Positions 7,603 through 14,979 of a stretch of 64,000 nt of DNA are shown piece after piece. Below the pieces are notes generated by a model. The model did not search any database. It was not told the origin of the DNA and was given only the letters and a program-made list of their open reading frames with translations. A program made the translations under genes and the position numbers. The stretch comes from Desulfonema magnum (GTDB lineage: Bacteria; Desulfobacterota; Desulfobacteria; Desulfobacterales; 4be13): the NCBI RefSeq assembly GCF_017377395.1, contig NZ_CP061800.1, positions 3,803,633 through 3,867,632 on the forward strand, in the 5' to 3' direction. The stretch's first letter is position 1. Each line of letters begins with the position of its first letter.

Positions 7603-8793
7603 TCATATAAAATTTATTCTGCGAAGCATATTTTCGAATTTATCCGTACAGTCAGTGAATTTTTCGATTGCGGCCTGAAAATTGGAAATACCGACTGCGC
7701 GAAATATTTTCATCGCCAGGGTGCGGAGAATGCCCATGACCTGAGCCTGATTTTTGTCTTTCGCTCTCACTTTGTCCTCCTGAAAAGTGACATCCCTTAT
7801 CCAGTTGTCAGATTCAACGCCCCAGTGCCCCCGGATCGCCGTCAGAAACTCATATTGCAGTTCATCCTGCGATTTTCCGATTTTTTCATTGGTTATATAA
7901 TAGGAGATTTCCTCCGTGCAGCCGTTCCCGGAAATATTACAGGTCATCCGGGTTGCCACGATCAGAGTCCTGATCCCGCTGTCATTCCAACGTTCTGCCA
8001 CAGGCACATTTTCCATATCAAAGAATTCGGCGAACCGGATTTCGATCCGTCCGTGACCTTCGTCCGTACTCGCCTGAATTCCCAGGGACTCACCCTCTTC
8101 CGCCAGCGTTTCGCACCGCTGTCTCAGTTTCGGCTGGTTGTCCTTAACCTGTGTGACATATGTGCCGCCCGCAGAATTAATCTGCGATGTTGTTTCGGGA
8201 TTGCAATGAAGAGCGTCCGCCGTGACCTTCCCTTTTTCAAGTCCCGTTTCTTTCAGGAACTGACGTGCCGTTGTAATTTCGTCGTCTCCCGGGCCGGACA
8301 TAGCCGTCTGACCGAGAATTGTCCGTGTCGTATGGGTCACTCCTGCGAATATGCGTTCGCTTTGCCCGCTGTCCGGATCGGCGGTGCCGCGGAGTGTTTT
8401 GCCGTCAACCGCGACCCATTCGCCGTTTGTGTCACATTGTATACGGACTCCGAAAAAAATTTCTGTTGTCTCACTGAGTTCCTGCCAGTTTATGAGGGAC
8501 AGCAGACGGGGAAGGTGGGCGCGTGACACCGGTTTCGCATCGGACATTCCGGTTATTTCACGCAGCCATCCGATCTTATTTTCAATATATCTTTGGATAC
8601 TTGAAACTTTCGAACGGCCTGCCATGACTGCCAGGGCGACCACGATGATTACAAATATCAGACTGTGACGCTTGCCGCGATTGTCACGAGGGTCTGTGAT
8701 CACGGAACTGAGCACAGTAAGAAACGAAAATATCCGCGAGGGATCACCGGCAGGACTTTCATTTTTCATGATTTTACAGATCGGAACACACAT
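7603..8793 (-). CDS. ISAs1-family (H-repeat-like) transposase
   Basis: 396 aa. The start at 8793 is preceded by GAGAGGAG. The N-terminal region (residues 15-110) has the family's DPRDNRGKRHSLIFVI motif. Catalytic residues: Asp in EWVAVDGKTLRG (about 129), Asp in KVTADALHCN (about 192), and Glu in RGHWGVESDNWIRDVTF (about 325) followed by ED. All are typical of ISAs1 transposases. Length matches the family (about 370-400 aa) and no disruption is seen. Terminal inverted repeats were looked for on both sides and not found. Confidence 0.9.
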   Translation of the reverse strand: MCVPICKIMKNESPAGDPSRIFSFLTVLSSVITDPRDNRGKRHSLIFVIIVVALAVMAGRSKVSSIQRYIENKIGWLREITGMSDAKPVSRAHLPRLLSLINWQELSETTEIFFGVRIQCDTNGEWVAVDGKTLRGTADPDSGQSERIFAGVTHTTRTILGQTAMSGPGDDEITTARQFLKETGLEKGKVTADALHCNPETTSQINSAGGTYVTQVKDNQPKLRQRCETLAEEGESLGIQASTDEGHGRIEIRFAEFFDMENVPVAERWNDSGIRTLIVATRMTCNISGNGCTEEISYYITNEKIGKSQDELQYEFLTAIRGHWGVESDNWIRDVTFQEDKVRAKDKNQAQVMGILRTLAMKIFRAVGISNFQAAIEKFTDCTDKFENMLRRINFI

Positions 8794-9033
8794 GATTTTC
8801 TCCTCTCTTTAATAAGTATCTGCTGAATTTTTCTTTCAACAGATTAATCCATACCTTGCCATACCTCCGGCAGGGGACTCCGATTTTTCGAATTTAAGAG
8901 GTTTTTAATGATTTTTACAAAATTTTTGGAAAAAAACTATGTAAAATACCTTTTTCCGGGCAGACCTCTCCTCTCTTCGGAATATGGGATTCCGGCTCGG
9001 AATAAAATCGAAGCTTCGAAAAGTCTTTTAAAA

Positions 9034-10353
9034 TCAGGCCAGTCCGAGTTCTTTCATACTTTCTTCTTCTATTTTGTCAGCAAACCACATCTGAAGAAAC
9101 TTTTTAAGATTGTAAGCCGTCTGACACAGCACGGACCATATCCTATGCCCTTTCAGTCCGTGATAAGGACTTTTGCCGAAGCCCCTGATATTCTTGGCAA
9201 CAGCAATGAACCCTTCCGTGGCGGAGCGCGCACTGCGGCAGAAGTCACGTCTGTCTTCGGCCACGTCGGTGCCGCGTCCCATAAAAACGTGAGCAACCTC
9301 CGGAGGCGTGTTCCCGATATTGGCCTGACTGCGGTATCCGAGGTCAGTGACAACTGTGCCGGGACACTCCCCCGTCCGGCTTATGAAGAGTCCGAGGGTG
9401 TCACCGTAAAGGGTCTTATCCCCCGGATTTCCGATGAAATTCTCGGCGGTGATCATAAAACCGGCCCGGCTGAAAGTCATTTGCACCGTGGTCCCGAACT
9501 CGCATTTCGGATGACTCTTTCCTTTTTTAATCGGCCGGGCGTCGGGATCATCAAGGGAGACGATCCTATCTTTTATATGCCGCTCGCCTCTGAGCTTCTG
9601 TGCTGTCTGTTCTTCAAGGAGGTTCAGGAGATTAAGAAGATTACAGGCTTTGTTTCTCCGCCTGTCCGAAGTTTTCAGATATCTGATCTTTTCCTGAAAA
9701 ATTTTCAATGCGGGAACAAACAGTTCGTCAAATCTGATCAGCCATGTCGCCCGGTTTCCTTTTTTATCCAGGCCGAATTCCCGCCACAGTTTTTTCAGAA
9801 GAGTGTCATCCCACCAGAAGGAAATGTTGTGCAACCGGCAGAAAGCTCTCAGTTTTTTAAAAGCTTTGTAAATCAGCTGAACATCATTCGGATAAATTAT
9901 GTCACTTTCCAAAACAGTCGAATCGATCAGCGCCTCATCTCCCCGGATGACGCCGGCACGAAGGAGCATTTCAAAAATTTCATTCTCAATGAGTGCGGCG
10001 CCTTCCTCACCCAGACGTTTTCTGAAAACACTGAGCGAGGACGGATGAAGAAAAGTTTGCAGACCTTCGTCCGGAACATTACAGAAATACTGAATATACC
10101 GATTTTCTTTCACCTGTCTCACAGCCTCACGGTCACTCAGTCCGCGGAGCCGGGAAACTGTCAGGAGGGCGGTCATGGTTCGGAGAGATTTCCCCACAGC
10201 CCCCGCCGTTCTGTCATAAAAAGGTGTCAGACTGTCAATTATTTTTTCCCACGGAATTATTTTCCGCAAAACAATAAGTTCATGAGCCGGTTCTGTGATG
10301 TTTTTTTTAATCCGTTCCGGGGAAAATGCCTCTTCAAATTTTTCTCTGATCAT
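9034..10353 (-). CDS. IS5/IS1182-type DDE transposase with DUF772-like N-terminus
   Basis: 439 aa. The start at 10353 has AAGGAGG 7 bases upstream. The N-terminal domain (residues 30-120, FYDRTAGAVGKSLRTMTALL and LQTFLHPSSLSVFRKRLG) looks like the DUF772 DNA-binding region. Catalytic core: Asp in DEALIDSTVLESDI, Asp in GTVVTDLGYRSQAN, and Glu in SATEGFIAVAKN followed by a basic helix and the NLKKFLQ tail. It seems intact. IS ends were not identified, and the 240-base gap to the ISAs1-type gene suggests two adjacent or nested insertions. Confidence 0.85.
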   Translation of the reverse strand: MIREKFEEAFSPERIKKNITEPAHELIVLRKIIPWEKIIDSLTPFYDRTAGAVGKSLRTMTALLTVSRLRGLSDREAVRQVKENRYIQYFCNVPDEGLQTFLHPSSLSVFRKRLGEEGAALIENEIFEMLLRAGVIRGDEALIDSTVLESDIIYPNDVQLIYKAFKKLRAFCRLHNISFWWDDTLLKKLWREFGLDKKGNRATWLIRFDELFVPALKIFQEKIRYLKTSDRRRNKACNLLNLLNLLEEQTAQKLRGERHIKDRIVSLDDPDARPIKKGKSHPKCEFGTTVQMTFSRAGFMITAENFIGNPGDKTLYGDTLGLFISRTGECPGTVVTDLGYRSQANIGNTPPEVAHVFMGRGTDVAEDRRDFCRSARSATEGFIAVAKNIRGFGKSPYHGLKGHRIWSVLCQTAYNLKKFLQMWFADKIEEESMKELGLA

Positions 10354-10588
10354 TTCATTGCCTCCTTATTTACAATTTTGTCAGAAATTACGGCTGAGGG
10401 TCTCAGAGCCTCTCAGATCAAAAATTCAAAAGTACCATATAACAATATGGAAAGGCAACAGATAATAGAAATTCAGCAGATACTAAGTAAGGGGGTTGCA
10501 CAGATTTTTTTACTGCGAAATCTGTGCTAATCTGTTTTTGCCTGCGGTTCGGGGCGTTATGATCACCGAACGGAGAAATAAGCAGATG
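10354..10588. other. Gap between the transposase and hicB
   Basis: No gene. It contains an imperfect palindrome GAGGGTCTCAGAGCCTCTC near 10394 and a perfect 10-bp stem GCACAGATTT (10498-10507) / AAATCTGTGC (10518-10527) just beyond the end of hicB. The left boundary of the integrative island should lie in or near this gap, but no att repeat was found. Confidence 0.4.
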
Positions 10589-10867
10589 TCAGGCCGCATT
10601 CGCAAAAATGCCCGGATCCGCATGCACAAATGTGAACACATCACCCGCCGAGATATTTATCTCTCCGAGGTGTTCCCCGGGATCACGGGGTTCGGGAAGC
10701 GGATCACCGTCCTCACAAAGCCCCTCCAGATGAAAGGCCAGCGCATCTTTCATGTTTTCCAGTGTCTCCTCAAGGGTCTTTCCTGTTGTCACGCACCCCG
10801 GAACATCGGGGCTGTATGCGCTGAAATTGCCTTCACCTTTCTCAATCACAACCATGTAGTATGCCAT
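10589..10867 (-). CDS. hicB: HicB-family antitoxin
   Basis: 92 aa. The N-terminal HicB fold (MAYYMVVIEKGEGNFSAYSPDVPGCVTTG) is a partial RNase H-like domain with the diagnostic PDVPGC motif. It is followed by the helix LEETLENMKDALAFHLEGL and a short C-terminal tail. The start at 10867 has AGGAGGG just upstream. HicB neutralises HicA and usually represses the operon; no obvious RHH or HTH tail is present, so autoregulation may rest on the short C-terminus. It follows hicA by 12 bases, so the toxin gene comes first, as is common for hicAB. Confidence 0.9.
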   Translation of the reverse strand: MAYYMVVIEKGEGNFSAYSPDVPGCVTTGKTLEETLENMKDALAFHLEGLCEDGDPLPEPRDPGEHLGEINISAGDVFTFVHADPGIFANAA

Positions 10868-10879
10868 AATGATTCCCTC

Positions 10880-11068
10880 CTATCTGTCCAGTCCCGCCTG
10901 TTTCAGAACCGAATTCAGTGTGCCGGGTCTGACATCATCCCCGGGATGACCTGAAACAGTCACTTTCCCCGTTTTTTCAGGATGTCGGAACTGTCTGTGA
11001 GAGCCCCGGGTTCTCACCATCTCCCACCCGTCGCTTTTAAGCAGCTTTAAAAGTTCTCTTATTTTCAT
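10880..11068 (-). CDS. hicA: HicA-family mRNA interferase toxin
   Basis: 62 aa. The compact dsRBD-like fold is indicated by KIRELLKLLKSDGWEMVRTRGSHRQF and RHPEKTGKVTVSGHPGDDVRPGTL. The catalytic His lies in GSHRQF (about residue 24). HicA cleaves mRNA and inhibits translation until bound by HicB. The gene begins 11 bases after the end of the upstream minus-strand gene (11080-11829) and shares its direction, so the TA pair may be transcribed with the repressor operon as well as from its own promoter. The ribosome-binding site is weak. Confidence 0.9.
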   Translation of the reverse strand: MKIRELLKLLKSDGWEMVRTRGSHRQFRHPEKTGKVTVSGHPGDDVRPGTLNSVLKQAGLDR

Positions 11069-11079
11069 GGATACTCACA

Positions 11080-11829
11080 TTACCCCTGTTCAAGCTTGTC
11101 CGCCTGACCTTCGAGGTGTTGGACAAATTGCCAGTGTTGCAAATCCGTCAGGTGCTTGTGAGAGGTAACGCTGAAAGCATTAAAAAGTCTTTCTTTGACT
11201 TCGGGGCCATCCATTTTGAAGCCGAGAAGCGAAAGCAGTTCTCTTTCCCGTTTATAGAGAACAGGTCTTTTAGGAAGCTGGTTCTTACGCGCCCAAGCTT
11301 TTTTACATCTGCCAGCAATAGTATCATCATATAGCTTCTGTAGGTACTTTATAATTTTAGGAGCGCATTGTTTAGGCCATGTCCATATAATTGTCCACTT
11401 ATTATCACCTTTGATACCAAAGTCCCTCTTGAAATTTATGTACATCACAGGATAGGCACTTTTACCAAAACGTTTCTCTCTCTCCTTAGCGAGCCTGTTG
11501 AACAAGGTCTGAATATTCTGTTTAAGAAGCGGATCAGCGCCAATACTGTCAGGAGGAGGTAATATCGGCGGAGATTTCGGTGCTTTGTAGTTGATTTGAG
11601 TAAAATCTCTGCCGATATTATACGCACCATTACCGGAGGAGCTTTGAGACACTACGGACCCGCCATCAGTGACATTTCCGCCAATTTGAACATTGCCATT
11701 CCCGGAAATACTTAAAGCGGGACTTTTTTTCCGTCCTTTCTTAAACTTAGGATGCTTTGTTATGTCAATAGGCTCTTCCTTATTCTCCTCAATAGCCTGT
11801 TCTAATGTCTTTTTTAAATCGTCAGTCAT
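11080..11829 (-). CDS. Hypothetical protein with glycine/asparagine-rich SGNGNVQIGGN segment
   Basis: 249 aa with AAGGGG upstream of the start at 11829. Residues about 41-75 are a low-complexity beta-like segment (SISGNGNVQIGGNVT, GNGAYNIGRDF) of a type seen in proteins encoded beside phage repressors. Residues about 100-200 form an alpha/beta region with basic and aromatic residues (NFKRDFGIKGDNKWTIIW), loosely like ORF6C-type phage regulators. The C-terminus is helical (TDLQHWQFVQHLEGQ). It lies 11 bases downstream of the cI-like gene and upstream of hicAB, so it probably belongs to the repressor operon. The function is not known. Confidence 0.65.
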   Translation of the reverse strand: MTDDLKKTLEQAIEENKEEPIDITKHPKFKKGRKKSPALSISGNGNVQIGGNVTDGGSVVSQSSSGNGAYNIGRDFTQINYKAPKSPPILPPPDSIGADPLLKQNIQTLFNRLAKEREKRFGKSAYPVMYINFKRDFGIKGDNKWTIIWTWPKQCAPKIIKYLQKLYDDTIAGRCKKAWARKNQLPKRPVLYKRERELLSLLGFKMDGPEVKERLFNAFSVTSHKHLTDLQHWQFVQHLEGQADKLEQG

Positions 11830-11840
11830 TAATTGCCCCT

Positions 11841-12266
11841 TTAGTTAAATACTGATACAAGGTCTCTTATTTTTCCCTTTGAATTTTCCTCGCCTTTCCT
11901 CAATTCCTCACGTAAGATTTTTGCAACCGCCTCACGCTGTTTCGGGTTCAGCAGATATCCTGTTTCCTGTTCGACTTCCCGGATGATCTGTACCGCCTTA
12001 TCTATAGAATGAACTGTATCCTGAGTGTCAGTTGTTTTCACCCCCAACAACTGCCTTCCCAATATCAGAAAGTCAGGCAGTGAGTAACCGCACTCGTTCG
12101 CAATTTTTGAATATATGTCAATCTTGGCCTTGCGCTGCCCGCTGAGAATCTGACTCAAATACGATGCGGATATGCCGATAGCGTCTGCTAAGACCTTCTG
12201 GTTGAACCCTTTTTTATTTTTCACGGTGTGTTTTACCGCTGCATAAAAAAAATCATTTTCAAGCAT
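11841..12266 (-). CDS. XRE-family cI-like repressor
   Basis: 141 aa. The N-terminal helix-turn-helix is at residues about 20-70 (GFNQKVLADAIGISASYLSQILSGQRKA), a classic XRE/lambda-repressor fold. The C-terminal part (residues 85-141) is helical and charged, with no S24 LexA-like peptidase, so induction would not be by RecA autocleavage. AGGGGG precedes the start. It is divergent from the small XRE gene at 12428 with a 161-base AT-rich gap, the arrangement of a phage lysogeny switch. It probably represses its own and the divergent promoter. Confidence 0.8.
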   Translation of the reverse strand: MLENDFFYAAVKHTVKNKKGFNQKVLADAIGISASYLSQILSGQRKAKIDIYSKIANECGYSLPDFLILGRQLLGVKTTDTQDTVHSIDKAVQIIREVEQETGYLLNPKQREAVAKILREELRKGEENSKGKIRDLVSVFN

Positions 12267-12427
12267 TTTTCACCCCCTCTGTTAAAAAACTCCATGATTT
12301 TATTATAATAATATCAATTAATGAAAGATTTGCAATAGCAAAAAAATTACAAATATAAGAATAATTTATTGACAGCAAATATTTTATTCGCTATATGCAA
12401 ATTTAAAAAATTAAGGAGGTATAAATT
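12267..12427. promoter_or_regulatory. Divergent promoter/operator region of the repressor-Cro-like switch
   Basis: An AT-rich gap between divergent regulators. On the plus strand TTGACA (12369-12374), a 17-base spacer and TATATG (12392-12397) form a plausible sigma70 promoter for the 12428 operon. A candidate operator is the inverted repeat TTTGC-AATA-GCAAA (12329-12342), and GCAAAT/ATGCAAATT words flank the promoter. AAGGAGGT (12413-12420) is the strong ribosome-binding site for the next gene. Operator assignment is inference. Confidence 0.5.
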
Positions 12428-12631
12428 ATGAAACACGGAATCCAAAAGATAATCGCTGTAAAAGCGGGGCTGAGTCAGCCTTTTTTCTGTCAGATTCTCA
12501 GCAGAAAACGCATGCCGTCATGGACAAGTGCCAAGCGGCTTGCTGAAGTTACAAATACCAAACCTGAATTATGGCTTGAAGGTACAAGCGCAGAAATAAA
12601 GAAAGCCCTAACTGAATCATATGCGGATTAA
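12428..12631 (+). CDS. Small XRE-type HTH protein, Cro-like
   Basis: 67 aa with a strong AAGGAGGT site. The whole protein is a helix-turn-helix: IQKIIAVKAGLSQPFFCQILSRKRMPSWTSAKRLAEVTN, then ELWLEGTSAEIKKAL. It is the size of Cro or YdaS-like regulators and is divergent from the cI-like gene. It leads the plus-strand operon, with the P63C gene 18 bases downstream. It probably binds the same operators as the cI-like protein to switch the island toward replication or excision. Confidence 0.75.
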   Translation: MKHGIQKIIAVKAGLSQPFFCQILSRKRMPSWTSAKRLAEVTNTKPELWLEGTSAEIKKALTESYAD

Positions 12632-12649
12632 GTTTAAAGGAGGGAACGT

Positions 12650-13492
12650 ATGAATAATAAAATCAAATCACCGTTTGCAAAATACAGCGGTGTTCTGGAT
12701 CTCGGAAACACGCCTGTTGAATGTTATGTCTTGGACACCCTGAAACGGGTTATTAGTCTCAGAGCAGTCTTGAAAGCGATTGCGAATATTGAAGGCGGTG
12801 TCGTGGAGGATTATATAGGTGTAAAAGCATTAAAACCCTATATAAACAAAAGGTTGATCGTGGAGGAAAATATCAGTTTCACCATCCCTGGAAATCCCAA
12901 AGCAGGCAAGGGGATCACCTCGGATAATTTCCTGAAGATTTGCAGAGCCTATGTCAGTGCGCTTTCAGACGGTAAGTTAAAAACAGAGACGCAGAAAAAC
13001 ATAGCCATCCGGTGCAGCATTATCCTGAGTGCCTGTGCGGAAGTCGGTCTCATTGCCCTGATTGACGAGGCCACAGGCTATCAGCACGCACGCGGGGAGA
13101 ATGCGTTACAAGTCACGCTGAACACCTTTATTGCAGAGGAAATGCAGGCATGGGAGAAGGTCTTTCCTGACGAACTGTGGGAAGAGTTCGGAAGGCTGAC
13201 CAACTGGCAGGGGCCTCTGCATTCGAGACCGAAATACTGGGGAAAGCTTGTCACCCAGATCATTTACAACACCCTCTCCCCCGAAATTGCCAACTACCTG
13301 AAACACAACAGACCGTCACGCTCCGGGAAACATCATCAGTGGTTCACACGGGATGTGGGACTCAAATCGCTGATCCCCCATATCTGGCAGATCATCGGCA
13401 TTGCAAAAACCTGTGACACCATTGAGGAACTTCGGGAACAGGCAAATTATCAGTTCGGCGACGGAAAGCTTCAGATGCGGATGAATTTTTGA
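12650..13492 (+). CDS. P63C-domain protein
   Basis: 280 aa with AAGGAGGG before the start. The C-terminal half (residues about 165-265) matches the P63C domain: EEMQAWEKVFPDELWEEFGRL, RPKYWGKLVTQIIYNTLSPEIANYLKH, then GKHHQWFTRDVG and IPHIWQIIGIAK. P63C proteins occur in phages, plasmids and islands; their biochemical role is not well defined, though DNA-related or regulatory roles are suspected. The N-terminal half (residues 20-120) is mixed alpha/beta without recognised motifs. It lies between the Cro-like gene and a run of tiny ORFs with their own ribosome-binding sites. Confidence 0.8.
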   Translation: MNNKIKSPFAKYSGVLDLGNTPVECYVLDTLKRVISLRAVLKAIANIEGGVVEDYIGVKALKPYINKRLIVEENISFTIPGNPKAGKGITSDNFLKICRAYVSALSDGKLKTETQKNIAIRCSIILSACAEVGLIALIDEATGYQHARGENALQVTLNTFIAEEMQAWEKVFPDELWEEFGRLTNWQGPLHSRPKYWGKLVTQIIYNTLSPEIANYLKHNRPSRSGKHHQWFTRDVGLKSLIPHIWQIIGIAKTCDTIEELREQANYQFGDGKLQMRMNF

Positions 13493-13504
13493 AGGAGGTA
13501 AGCA

Positions 13505-13681
13505 ATGTCTAAGAAAGAAACATACAAAGAGATTATGAGATGCTTTCCGAGAAAGGAAGACAGGAAGCGAGAGATCCGCAGGCTTCGGAGGCTTCAAAAA
13601 ATGAGCAGTGACAAAGAGGTGACTTCGAAGATTGATGAATGGGTTTCTGATATTCGGAACGCTGAGAGGATGTGTCGCTGA
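13505..13681 (+). CDS. Short basic hypothetical protein
   Basis: 58 aa, MSKKETYKEIMRCFPRKEDR... ending ERMCR. AGGAGG lies 7 bases upstream of the ATG at 13505, just after the P63C stop. It is very rich in K and R (a KREIRRLRRLQK helix), suggesting nucleic-acid binding or a small phage-type accessory protein. No family is recognised. Confidence 0.6.
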   Translation: MSKKETYKEIMRCFPRKEDRKREIRRLRRLQKMSSDKEVTSKIDEWVSDIRNAERMCR

Positions 13682-13697
13682 ACAGCAAAAGGAAAAA

Positions 13698-13725
13698 GCT
13701 GTCTGCCGAACACACGGCAGACAGC
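13698..13725. other. Perfect 11-bp hairpin between small genes
   Basis: GCTGTCTGCCG (13698-13708) / CGGCAGACAGC (13715-13725) with a 6-base loop. On the plus strand no T-run follows, so it is not a standard terminator. It could stabilise the upstream transcript or act as an attenuator. The stretch 13726-13826 has nothing else except the ribosome-binding site of the next gene. Confidence 0.5.
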
Positions 13726-13826
13726 CGACACAAAATGAAAAACCTTCGGCAAAAATCCGAAGCGACCTCTTTGTAATAAGAAAACTCCGGATTTGTCAAG
13801 CCGTAATTATAAAAGGAGGCAGGATT

Positions 13827-14021
13827 ATGAAAAATATGCAAAATGATATCGGAAGCCGTGTTGTCAGGTGCAGACCGGGAGACATGCTTGTATTTTCAGG
13901 AACCGGCCAGACCCAGGATATTCAGATAGCTGTCACAGACCGGAACGGACAGGACATCAGTGAAAAATCCTATCTCATCCGGATCACCAAAAATAACAGA
14001 CCCCAGATTCTCACCAGGTGA
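13827..14021 (+). CDS. Short hypothetical protein
   Basis: 64 aa beginning MKNMQNDIGSRVVRCRPGDM. AGGAGG is 8 bases upstream of this ATG. The frame is open further upstream, but those starts lack a ribosome-binding site and cross the hairpin at 13698. It appears beta-rich (MLVFSGTGQTQDIQIAVTDRNG) and not membrane-associated. Family unknown. A strong terminator follows. Confidence 0.6.
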   Translation: MKNMQNDIGSRVVRCRPGDMLVFSGTGQTQDIQIAVTDRNGQDISEKSYLIRITKNNRPQILTR

Positions 14022-14098
14022 AACAGACAGAAAGCAGCAAAGCTTTCAACGAATTAAAACCCGGCAAGCCAGTGAAGGCAAGCCAGCCTGAAACAGCC

Positions 14099-14149
14099 AG
14101 CCGGACGCAGGGACACGCCATCCGTGTTCCCTGTGTCCGGCTTTTTTTG
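14099..14149 (+). terminator. Strong rho-independent terminator
   Basis: Stem AGCCGGACGCAGGGACACG (14099-14117) pairs with CGTGTTCCCTGTGTCCGGCT (14123-14142) with one small irregularity and is followed at once by T7G. It separates the repressor-proximal small genes from the next group. The downstream gene has its own ribosome-binding site, so another promoter or read-through must supply it. Confidence 0.8.
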
Positions 14150-14173
14150 TTTTCAGGCAAAGGAGGGATTTTT

Positions 14174-14515
14174 ATGACACAGGAACCAGAATGGCGGTCA
14201 GAGGAGAAGATCGGAACGCTCCTGAAGGAGAATAGCGAATTCAGGGCAAAGCCTGAATATCCGGAGAGATATTTTGCGAACCAGGCCGGTAAGGTCGGAA
14301 GTGCTGAAAAACAGAAACAAAGGGCTGAGTCCCTGCAAACTTCAATAACAGAGGCACTCACACAGATCCGTGTCTGCGTTCAGGACATTGAGACCATCAC
14401 CGGCGAGGAGATCACGCACAAGGAGAAAAATGCGGCCCTGTGGCTGGTGACAAAGCGGCTCATGCGGCTTTCCCGGTTTTTGGAGATGGCTGATGCAGGC
14501 GAAATCCCGTTCTGA
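14174..14515 (+). CDS. Hypothetical helical protein
   Basis: 113 aa from ATG 14174, preceded by AAAGGAGGG. Frames starting earlier would begin inside the terminator. It is mostly helical: a charged N-terminus, then AEKQKQRAESLQTSITEALTQIRVCVQDIETITGEEITHKEKNAA (coiled-coil-like) and a C-terminal helix LVTKRLMRLSRFLEMADAG. No family is recognised. It sits 11 bases upstream of the excisionase-like gene. Confidence 0.6.
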   Translation: MTQEPEWRSEEKIGTLLKENSEFRAKPEYPERYFANQAGKVGSAEKQKQRAESLQTSITEALTQIRVCVQDIETITGEEITHKEKNAALWLVTKRLMRLSRFLEMADAGEIPF

Positions 14516-14526
14516 GGGAGAAAAAA

Positions 14527-14742
14527 ATGCAACAATGGTTCAGGAAGAAAACAGCGGCCCGTTACTGCGATATCAGTCCGAAAACGCTGCAAAAATGGTT
14601 CGAGGCCGGGCTTCCGCATTTTCGGGTGGGCCGGGTTGTTTTGGTAAAAAAGTCCGATCTTGACGAATTTATTGAGCGCAACCCGGTTCGCAAACATGAG
14701 ATAGACACTGTTATTGATGATGTGATGAAAAACGACAACTGA
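14527..14742 (+). CDS. Excisionase-like winged-helix DNA-binding protein (HTH_17 type)
   Basis: 71 aa with GAGGGAG before the start. The MerR/Xis-like HTH reads FRKKTAARYCDISPKTLQKWFEAGLPHFRVGRVVLVKKSDLDEFIE: helix-turn-helix, then a wing with GRVVLVKKSDLDEF, the hallmark of HTH_17/excisionase family proteins. In integrative elements these assist integrase-driven excision or regulate replication genes. It is about 6 kb from the integrase, so either role is possible. Confidence 0.75.
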   Translation: MQQWFRKKTAARYCDISPKTLQKWFEAGLPHFRVGRVVLVKKSDLDEFIERNPVRKHEIDTVIDDVMKNDN

Positions 14743-14811
14743 TTTCTGAAAGCCCGTGTCCGGAAGGCAAAAGCCCCGTCCGTATCAGGGTTCGGACAGG
14801 GCTTTCAGAAA
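14743..14811. terminator. Long imperfect hairpin after the excisionase-like gene
   Basis: TTTCTGAAAGCCC (14743-14755) pairs with GGGCTTTCAGAAA (14799-14811); further in, GTCCGG can pair with CGGAC. It starts at the stop codon. The trailing bases are AAACTG rather than T, so as a plus-strand terminator it is weak; it may be an attenuator or mRNA end-stabiliser. Confidence 0.45.
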
Positions 14812-14864
14812 AACTGTCTGGCGGGCCGGGTAGTTCGCCGGACACAAAAAAGGACGCTGAAACT

Positions 14865-14975
14865 ATGAAGAAGATAACGGAAAAGAGCGGAATTGTCAAG
14901 CAAAATGACGATTTTCAGGCAGTAAAAGCGAAAATTGATATTGTATCTGAATCTGAATCTGAGAAAGGATATTGA
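14865..14975 (+). CDS. Possible 36-aa leader peptide upstream of the primase gene
   Basis: MKKITEKSGIVKQNDDFQAV... ending SESESEKGY. It stops 4 bases before the primase start, as in translationally coupled genes. The ribosome-binding site is poor (AAGGA about 14 bases upstream). The charged sequence has no recognisable motif; it may be a leader peptide or not expressed. Confidence 0.35.
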   Translation: MKKITEKSGIVKQNDDFQAVKAKIDIVSESESEKGY

Positions 14976-14979
14976 AGCC

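Noticed and set aside
7585..8526. 313-codon plus-strand frame opposite the ISAs1-type transposase
   Set aside because: Antisense shadow of a gene with clear catalytic motifs.
10498..10527. Hairpin beyond hicB as terminator
   Set aside because: The stem is good, but neither strand has a T-run after it.
8908..10530. 540-codon plus-strand frame opposite the IS5/IS1182-type transposase
   Set aside because: No ribosome-binding site or motifs; the minus-strand frame has DDE motifs and an RBS.
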